From Cephalotus follicularis (Eukaryota; Streptophyta; Magnoliopsida; Oxalidales; Cephalotaceae), in NCBI GenBank assembly GCA_001972305.1, contig BDDD01002665.1, forward strand, positions 175,868 to 239,867: 64,000 nucleotides of DNA, given 5' to 3'. The number at the start of each line of letters is the position of its first letter. Position 1 is the first letter of the stretch. Both the position numbers and the translations under genes were made by a program. Positions 58,251 to 64,000 of this stretch are shown here, one piece after another. The notes beneath the pieces are model-generated. The model did no database searches, was not told where the DNA came from, and was given only the letters and a program-made list of their open reading frames with translations.

Positions 58251-59350
58251 TCATTGTTGCCAGTTCACATGCCTCCATACATAAGCGTACTATGTCCAAC
58301 TAATGCCTATATACACTTCATAGAATATGTATTTAAGCGTCATCAAAACATAACACCCTATGCACAAGACATCCAGTGACGGCTCATGTCCAAGGACCAC
58401 ATGAACTGTTATAAAACTAGAATTATGTCTGACATGTAAATAAAACTCCATACAGATATTCTATCAATAGTCACCTTCAATGAACTCATTAAATGAGCAC
58501 CCACGTAGTTGTCATAGCGTCATCCATGCAAGTGAGTGTGAGATCAATCACCCTCTGCTTACCGATCTGGCAGTACGTGCTGGTCTATCTGGATTGATCA
58601 TGCCCCGAGTGTTAATCCTGTGACCAGGAAGATTCGAAATAAAGTATACCGAGATTCTAACTCTCACATCATGATCTCATCATGAACTTGGTTCTCTAAC
58701 TTTATTCCAGGACATTCATTTACAATTAATAAAACAGGTATTAATGAAACGAACCCATAGCCATTGATAAAACATAAACATCTTTATTGAATTTATAAAT
58801 CGTTTATACAAGATAAAGGGAATACAAGCTCGACACTGGCTCGCAGCACTTCATCTCTAACATTTGAATGATATAATTCCGATTTAAGTTGTGGTTTGCT
58901 GAGGGCTGAGCCTAATATATAAACTGTGGTTTTCTTTAAGAGGGCATAGTCCGATAAACGGATACTACATGCCCAATTTTCGTAAATTTATAAGATTTAG
59001 AATATATACATGAATGATTATTCCTCTTGCATGACTTTAATTTAAAGTTTTAAATATATAGCACTTTTGGTGTATGATTAATATATGAGATTGCATAGAT
59101 TAATGGATGGTGATCACGTGTCGGATTGTGGGGGTTTCCCCATGGTTCGGGGCATGATAAAATGACCATAGATAACAAAGCCTTGAATATTTTGCTTGTG
59201 TATTTGGATAAAGCGGAGTACAATCTTTTTAGAAGATGTACCTCTGCACATGAAGTGTGAAAATTGCTCATTCTCACCCACGAGGGTACCGAGCATGTTA
59301 AAAATACTAAACTTGCTTTGCTAAATAGAGACTGTGAATTGTTTAAGATG

Positions 59351-60048
59351 TGTTGAGTCTTTAGTCTCAATCATAAGTTTTAATGATTACAAATTTGCAT
59401 TTAACATATTTACTTAATGTGCAAGATATTAGAAAGCTTCACATAAGGCAAAATATCAACTGCAAGCAAAAGACATCGACCACTTTTGAAAAGACATCGA
59501 CGTCTTTGATCCAGCAAAGTTACAGGCCACTTTGTGTGAAAGACATCGATCCCTTTCAACAAAGACATCGACGTCTTTAGTGCCCAAAGTTACAGGTCAA
59601 ATTTTAATGAAGACATCGATCCATACAAGCAAAGACATCGACGTCCGTACCAAAGACATCGATCCCTTTCCAAAAACATCGACGTCTTTCTAGACAAATC
59701 TGTCAAAGCCAGAAAAGACATCGACCTATGAAGAAGAAGTCGATGTGATGTTCATATATTCAAAGCCTGGACAGATTCCCAGCAAAGACATCGACGCCTA
59801 TAAAAAGACATCGACGTCTTTTTAAATGGATTGACCCGGGAAACATGGAGCGGCTAGTTAACGCACTTACAATGGCTAGCAACAGTCAAAGACATCGACG
59901 CCTTTCTAAAGACATCGACGTCTTTATGTCGGCAGAGATAAAAACAAAAGTTGCATCAACAAATTTTTATATCCAAAATGCCCAAGACTTTTGCAACGGC
60001 TATAATCTGAAGAAAGCTATAAATATAAGCCAAGAAACAAGATCAAAC
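59351..60048 (+). repeat. Truncated copia LTR inside gag
   Basis: 698 bp matching the first 697 bp of the LTR at 61828-62524 with scattered substitutions. It ends abruptly at GATCAAAC, shortly after its TATA box (60018-60025), and joins gag at GGCAAATCC. An ATG in it opens a chimeric 437-codon frame (59845-61158), LTR-derived for the first 68 codons. Confidence 0.88.
59467..59935. repeat. AAAGACATCGACGTCTTT array (second copy 61945-62402)
   Basis: About 15 copies of AAAGACATCGA(C/T)(G/C)... alternate between AAAGACATCGATCCCTTT and AAAGACATCGACGTCTTT, so neighbouring copies face each other as inverted pairs. Spacing about 18-45 bp. The same layout is in the LTR at 61828-63110. Confidence 0.9.
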
Positions 60049-61158
60049 GGCAAATCCTATCCTAACCAAGAACTTGTAAGGAAAATCTTAAGGTGCTTCC
60101 CAAAGAGTTGGATGCCTAAGGTGACGGCCATAGAGAAGGCTAAAGATCTCTCCACTCTCCCACTCGAACAACTCCTTGGTTCCTTGATGACACATGAGAC
60201 AACAATGAAGAATCATGAGAATGTGGAAGTCAAGAAGAAGAAATCAATCGCTTTTAAAGCTTCAAAGGAAGATAGTGAAAGTGATGAAGATAGAGATGTG
60301 GCACTTATCACTTCCCAATTCAAAAGGTTTCTCAAAAATCAAAAAGGGAAAAAGACTTTAAAAAGGAATTTCTCTCAAGATGAAGAGTCAAGCAAAAAGG
60401 AAGAACCAACATGCTACGAATGCAAAAAGCCCGGCCACTTCAAAAACGAGTGTCCAAATATTAAAAAGAATGAGCAATTCAAGAAAAAGAATGAATACTT
60501 CAAGAAGAAGAAAGCGATGGTAGCCACATGGTCGGATAGCGATCCCTCAAGCTCCAAAGAGGAAAGCGATGAAGAAGTTGCACACATTGCTTACATGGCA
60601 ATTGAGAATGAGGAAGAAACTGAGGTAAATTTTTCTTTTGACGAATTACAAAATGCTTACGAAAAATTTTATGTTGAATATGAAAATGTTTGTTTGAAAA
60701 ATAAGACCCTAAAGAAAAATGCTATTTCTATGTCTAACGAATTAGAAATTCTAAAGAGTGAGAATAGCAAGTATTTGAACGAAATTGAATCTCTAAAGGA
60801 TAAAAATAGCTTTTATATGAATGAAATTGAAATTCTAAATCTTTCTTCAAATTTATCAATTAATTCATTGGAAGAAAATGAAAAACTAAAAATTGAAATT
60901 GATGCTTTGAAGAAATCTTTTTCTATTTTTTCAAATAGTATTGCTAAATTGGATAATCGTTTAGGTTTACAAAGGTGTGTGTTTGACAAAGCCGGTCTCA
61001 GCTACGAAGAAATGAAAAATGTCAAGCATTTTAAAAATTTCTTTGTCAAGAAAATTGAGCCTAAAATTTGTTGCAATTATTGTGGTAAATTCGGACATGT
61101 ATCTACTTCCTGCATTTTTAGAAATAATCTTTGTTTTGGTAAAACTAGAAAGATATAG

Positions 61159-61827
61159 ATTCCAAAAGGAACTCTTGTAACTAACTTGCAAGGACCCAAA
61201 TTCAAATGGGTACCAAAAGCTTAAACTTTGTTTTGTAGGTGTACTTGAAGTCAAGCTCAATATATTCAAATACCTAACTTGGGGAGAAAGCTTTAATTGA
61301 GGGGGAGGTATTGATATTATGTTAATATAATAATGTTTCTTTCAATCTTTTATTTAGTATCATTTTATCCAACAATTGGTATAACTCAAAATTTTTGATA
61401 TGATATTGATATTTTAACTTTAAATGAATTTTATTTCAATTGGTATTCTTTTATCCTTCAATTGGTATCTCTTTAAAATTGTTTAAGTGGTGTCTATTCT
61501 TTGACAAAATCTTTTTGATGCTAACAAAAAGGAGGAGAATGCTTATGATTAAGGAAAAATGGATAGCCTATTAGAAAGGGGAGCTAGATATGAAAATGTG
61601 CTATTTAATGATGAATATGTTAAGGGGGAGTTTATGGTAAAAGGGAAGCTAAGCTAGATAAGATGTTCTTGCATAATATTTTGAAAAATGAAAATTAGAT
61701 ATCATATTAAGGGGGAGTATATCTAAATTTTTTATATTGGTATCTAAAAGAAAATCTTTTTACTTTGAAATGTCATATATTTTTCCATAATGGAGCAAAT
61801 TTTTGTAATCATCAAAAAGGGGGAGAT
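61159..61827 (+). other. AT-rich region between gag and 3' LTR (no pol)
   Basis: After the gag end there is no protease, integrase or RT. The region is AT-rich with phrases GAGGGGGAGGTATTG (61299-61314) and AAGGGGGAG (61624-61631, 61709-61716) and ends in the polypurine tract AAAAAGGGGGAGA (61814-61826) before the LTR. The repeated GGGGGAG words resemble secondary polypurine tracts. Confidence 0.65.
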
Positions 61828-63110
61828 TGTTGAGTCTTTAGTCTCAATCATAAGTTTTAATGATTACAAATTTTCATTTAACATGTTTACTTAATGTGCA
61901 AGATATTAGAAAGCTTCACATAAGGCAAAATATCAACTGCAAGCAAAAGACATCGACCTCTTTTGAAAAGACATCGACGCCTTTGATCCAGCAAAGTTAC
62001 AGGCCACTTTGTGTGAAAGACATCGATCCCTTTCAACAAAGACATCGACGTCTTTAGTGCCCAAAGTTACAGGTCAAATTTTAGTGAAGACATCGATCCA
62101 TACAAGCAAAGACATCGACGTCCATACTAAAGACATCGATCCCTTTCCAAATATATCGACGTCTATCTAGACAAATCTGCCAAAGCCAGAAAAGACATTG
62201 ACCTATGAAGAAGAAGTCGATGTGATGTTCATATATTCAAAGCCTGGACAGATTCCCAGCAAAGACATCGACGCCTATAAAAAGACATCGACGACTTTTT
62301 AAATGGATTGACCCGGGAAACATGGAACGGCTAGTTAACGCACTTACAACGGCTAGCAACAGTCAAAGACATCGACGCCTTTCTAAAGACATCGACGTCT
62401 TTATGTAAGCAGAAACAAAAACAAAGATGCATCAAAAAAAAATTATAACCAAAATGCCCAAGACTTTTGCAACGGCTATAATCTGAAGAAAGCTATAAAT
62501 ACAAGCCAAGAAACAAGATCAAACTACAAGAGGAACAACTTTGAACATCCAATCACAAAAGCTCATCTTGCACATCTACAAACAAAAGAGAAAGACATCA
62601 AGCTAAAGTTTACACTTTCATATCCAAAGCTTATAACTAGCTATAACTTTCATATCCAACCTGTGAGAGGTTACTTGTAAACACAAACTATCTTTACAAA
62701 TCCTTCTTTGTAAAAAGGGTATTAAAACCCTTGGTGAGAATTTAGAGGTGAGTGAACCCTTGTAAGGTGTTTGATTGATTTGCACCCGGAACCCAAAATC
62801 AAGTATAAGGTGTTTGTTCGATTTGCACCCGGAACCCAAAATCAAGTGTAAGGTGATTTGCTTTGATTTGCACCCGGAAGCCGAAAATCAAAGGTTGCTA
62901 GTGGATTCTAGTGGAAACTCAAGGGGTTCTTGAGAAAGTGGACGTAGGCACGGATTTGCCGAACCACTATAAATTCGTTTGCACACTCTCTATCCCTTAT
63001 CTCTTACAAGTATTATATTTGTTCTTGTGATTGTTTAGCTTCATAGTCTTAATTTGTTAATTCCGCAAACAAATTAATTTGCAGTTTAAGGTTGCCATAT
63101 AGTCATTTCA
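61828..63110 (+). repeat. Copia LTR flanked by PPT and PBS
   Basis: Starts TGTTGAGTC directly after the polypurine tract and ends TTTCA at about 63110 (63105 also possible). TATA box TATAAATA at 62494-62501 and motif array in the first half. About 1.28 kb. Immediately after it lies a PBS rather than host flank. Confidence 0.85.
62494..62501 (+). promoter_or_regulatory. Probable TATA box of the copia LTR
   Basis: TATAAATA, conserved at 60018-60025 in the truncated copy; about 670 bp into the LTR, followed by an A/C-rich leader. Confidence 0.55.
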
Positions 63111-63112
63111 AT

Positions 63113-63124
63113 TGGTATCAGAGC
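63113..63124 (+). other. Copia primer binding site (initiator tRNA-Met)
   Basis: TGGTATCAGAGC, 2 bases after the LTR end. It implies that a second copia internal region began here before LTR W was inserted 6 bases further on. Confidence 0.9.
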
Positions 63125-63129
63125 GGTTA

Positions 63130-64000
63130 TGTGACGCCCCGAATTTCATAAATAATTATTGTGAAATTGGTGCGTGTACGATCGTGATAAAATCGATAGA
63201 GCCCGGAGTAATAAAAAGGCATTACGCATTTAAGTCGTAAACGTGTTAGCTAAGACGGCTAATAAAATATGTTTTTAATGCGCGATAAAAAATCCCAAAT
63301 GTTCGCAATATTATTGCGATTATTTTGGTGGTCGTTTGGATAATTTATGTCGCGATTTGCGGAAAAATCGGGACCCGTACCTTAGTATTTTACCAGAAAA
63401 TACTAAGGAGGGAGCAAGAATAAAGAGGGGACACACACACACACGGGCGCATCACGCGCCCGTGCATGAAGAAAACACAGGCGCACAAAGCGCCTGCATC
63501 TGGGAGAGGGGACGAGAGAGATTGGGAGAGAGATCGGCAGAGGGAATGGGAGAGGACGTCGGAGGCAGCTACCGGACCGGGAGAGCACGCCGGTCAACCC
63601 AGGGCCTCCAACCGACGGTAACCTCCTCCCCCTTCTTCTCTTTTTCTTCTTGTTTCTTCTCCCCGATCGTCACTGTCGCGCCCATTTCCTGGCGATTCCC
63701 GGCGTCGTTAGCGTCGCGGGTGGCCTGGGTTTTGGTGTAGAGGACTAGCTCTACCCATTTCAACCACTGGTACGGCGTGATTCGGCCGGAAATGGCCGGA
63801 ATCAGTTGAATGAGTCGACTCAGCGAGTCGACTCACTGTTGCCTGAGACACGGCGTTTAGCGCCGAGTTTTGGCGAGTCACGACCATGGATGTGTAGGAC
63901 TGTTGAATGTGTGGCGTTTTTGGGTGGCGATCGGACCTGTGGAGGTCCGGCGAGTTGACTCAGTGAGTCACGACTCACTGCCGGCCGTGGCACGGCGTTC
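63130..64000 (+). mobile_element. LTR W (E family), partial, runs off right edge
   Basis: Starts TGTGACGCCCCG at 63130 and tracks solo LTR E base for base with moderate divergence. Shared text includes GAATTTCATAAAT, GGTGCGTGTAC, ATAGAGCCCGGAGTAATAAAAAGGCATTACGC, the CT-rich leader, the GAGTCGACTC module (63812-63835) and GGCGTTC at the edge. Only the first 871 bp are in view; whether it is solo or part of an element is unknown. Confidence 0.88.

Larger units (their letters stand above)
43654..58862 (-). mobile_element. Copia-type LTR S, containing P and Q
   Basis: Left end TGTTGGAACC (43654), right end CATCTCTAACA (58862), TSD TTAGA (43649-43653) against TTTGA (58863-58867), 4 of 5 matching. 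It interrupts LTR N, whose two halves join correctly across it. Own sequence: 43654-44638, 57868-58033 and 58255-58862, about 1.76 kb, with no coding domain, so a solo LTR. Minus orientation is inferred by analogy with LTR G, which starts TGTTAGGAACC on the plus strand next to its PBS. It has (TA)n at 44288-44333. Confidence 0.75.
42304..59159 (+). mobile_element. LTR N (P family), split by copia LTR S
   Basis: 42304-43653 and 58863-59159 together match the middle and tail of LTR P. Matches include GACCCATTAATTTTAATGGATGGCTCAGG against 57320-57352, GTGTTGATGTATTAGATATGG against 57558-57578, and TGAGGGCTGAGCC...GGGGCATGATA against 57612-57862. The first third of the LTR is missing at the left. 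The tail ends at 59159 inside a copia gag. It contains a GCGTCGACGC array (42330-42482) and a minisatellite (42829-43055). Confidence 0.75.
59160..61158 (+). pseudogene. SIRE-like copia gag, interrupted by an LTR fragment
   Basis: Nucleocapsid/capsid gene of a Ty1/copia element. N-terminal part at 59160-59350: NKALNILLVYLDKAEYN, THEGTEHVKNTK and CELFKM, with a stop in HEV*KLL. LTR fragment 59351-60048 replaces roughly 30 codons; gag resumes at GKSYPNQELVRKILRC and runs open to 61158. Then: LEQLLGSLMTHE, an acidic/Lys-rich linker, zinc knuckle CYECKKPGHFKNEC (about 60412-60453), a long coiled-coil (LEILKSENSKYLNEIESLKD and on), and a second knuckle CNYCGKFGHVSTSC (about 61075-61116). After the TAG at 61158 (likely Trp TGG changed) the frame continues with GPKFKWVPKA then a stop. 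Long gag with coiled coil suggests the SIRE lineage. Confidence 0.85.

Noticed and set aside
58255-58862. An independent small solo LTR
   Set aside because: Its flanks do not give a TSD on their own (TTCAT against TTTGA), while joining it to 43654 gives TTAGA/TTTGA and lets LTR N close up, so it is the 5' part of LTR S.
59845-61158. A single 437-residue gene
   Set aside because: The first 68 codons are LTR sequence; the remainder is copia gag. It is a chimera made by insertion, and the annotated gag boundaries are preferred.

Overview
This window is plant nuclear DNA, most likely eudicot heterochromatin. It is AT-rich and consists almost entirely of nested LTR retrotransposons plus the end of one DNA transposon. 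Every primer binding site (PBS) found matches the 3' end of plant initiator-methionine tRNA (TGGTATCAGAG). I see no intact host gene, no RNA gene and no CRISPR array. The species cannot be identified from sequence alone. One ambiguous base (N) sits at 40031.

Layout, left to right. (1) 1-7118: minus-strand Ty3/gypsy element A, running off the left edge. Its gag is joined to RNase H with protease and RT missing, and a 1,583-bp block is tandemly duplicated. It is inserted in the RT of element B. (2) 7119-15146: minus-strand gypsy element B, whose gag is split by a solo LTR (9178-11909, target-site duplication (TSD) TGTGC). (3) 15147-17063: the end of a CACTA transposon carrying fragments of three host genes (three spliced exons of a conserved plant protein, a NECAP-like exon, and the C-terminus of ribosomal protein S18), all on the minus strand. 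Element B lies inside it. (4) 17067-about 30615: a degraded copia-type element with PBS and LTR, interrupted by solo LTR D (17850-20458, TSD AAAGA) and, within its LTR, by solo LTR H (24457-30274, TSD CGCAA). H itself contains a 3.3-kb non-autonomous element J with an open 384-codon reading frame. (5) 30757-41030: minus-strand gypsy element C (TSD GACCA), LTR-gag-LTR with pol deleted. Its 5' LTR holds a 1,035-bp tandem duplication and solo LTR E (37584-40509, TSD AAGGC). (6) 42304-59159: a Russian-doll stack. LTR N contains copia LTR S (43654-58862), which contains solo LTR P (44639-57862), which contains nearly complete gypsy element Q (47633-57266). (7) 59160-63124: SIRE-like copia gag with no pol, invaded by a fragment of its own LTR type, then a polypurine tract, an LTR and a PBS. 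(8) 63130-64000: the start of another gypsy-type LTR related to E.

No working pathway is encoded. All gag-pol sets carry stops or frameshifts, many explicable as C-to-T or G-to-A changes. The two notable open frames are the J protein (26015-27169) and a small coiled-coil ORF between PBS and gag in Q (54540-54911).

The strongest unexplained signal is an array of short palindromes centred on TCGA (CAGTCGACTG, GCGTCGACGC, AAAGACATCGACGTCTTT and one-base variants). They are repeated at roughly 20-45 bp intervals inside LTRs of at least eight otherwise different gypsy, copia and non-autonomous families. The second is the CACTA gene-capture segment with a NECAP/RPS18 junction.
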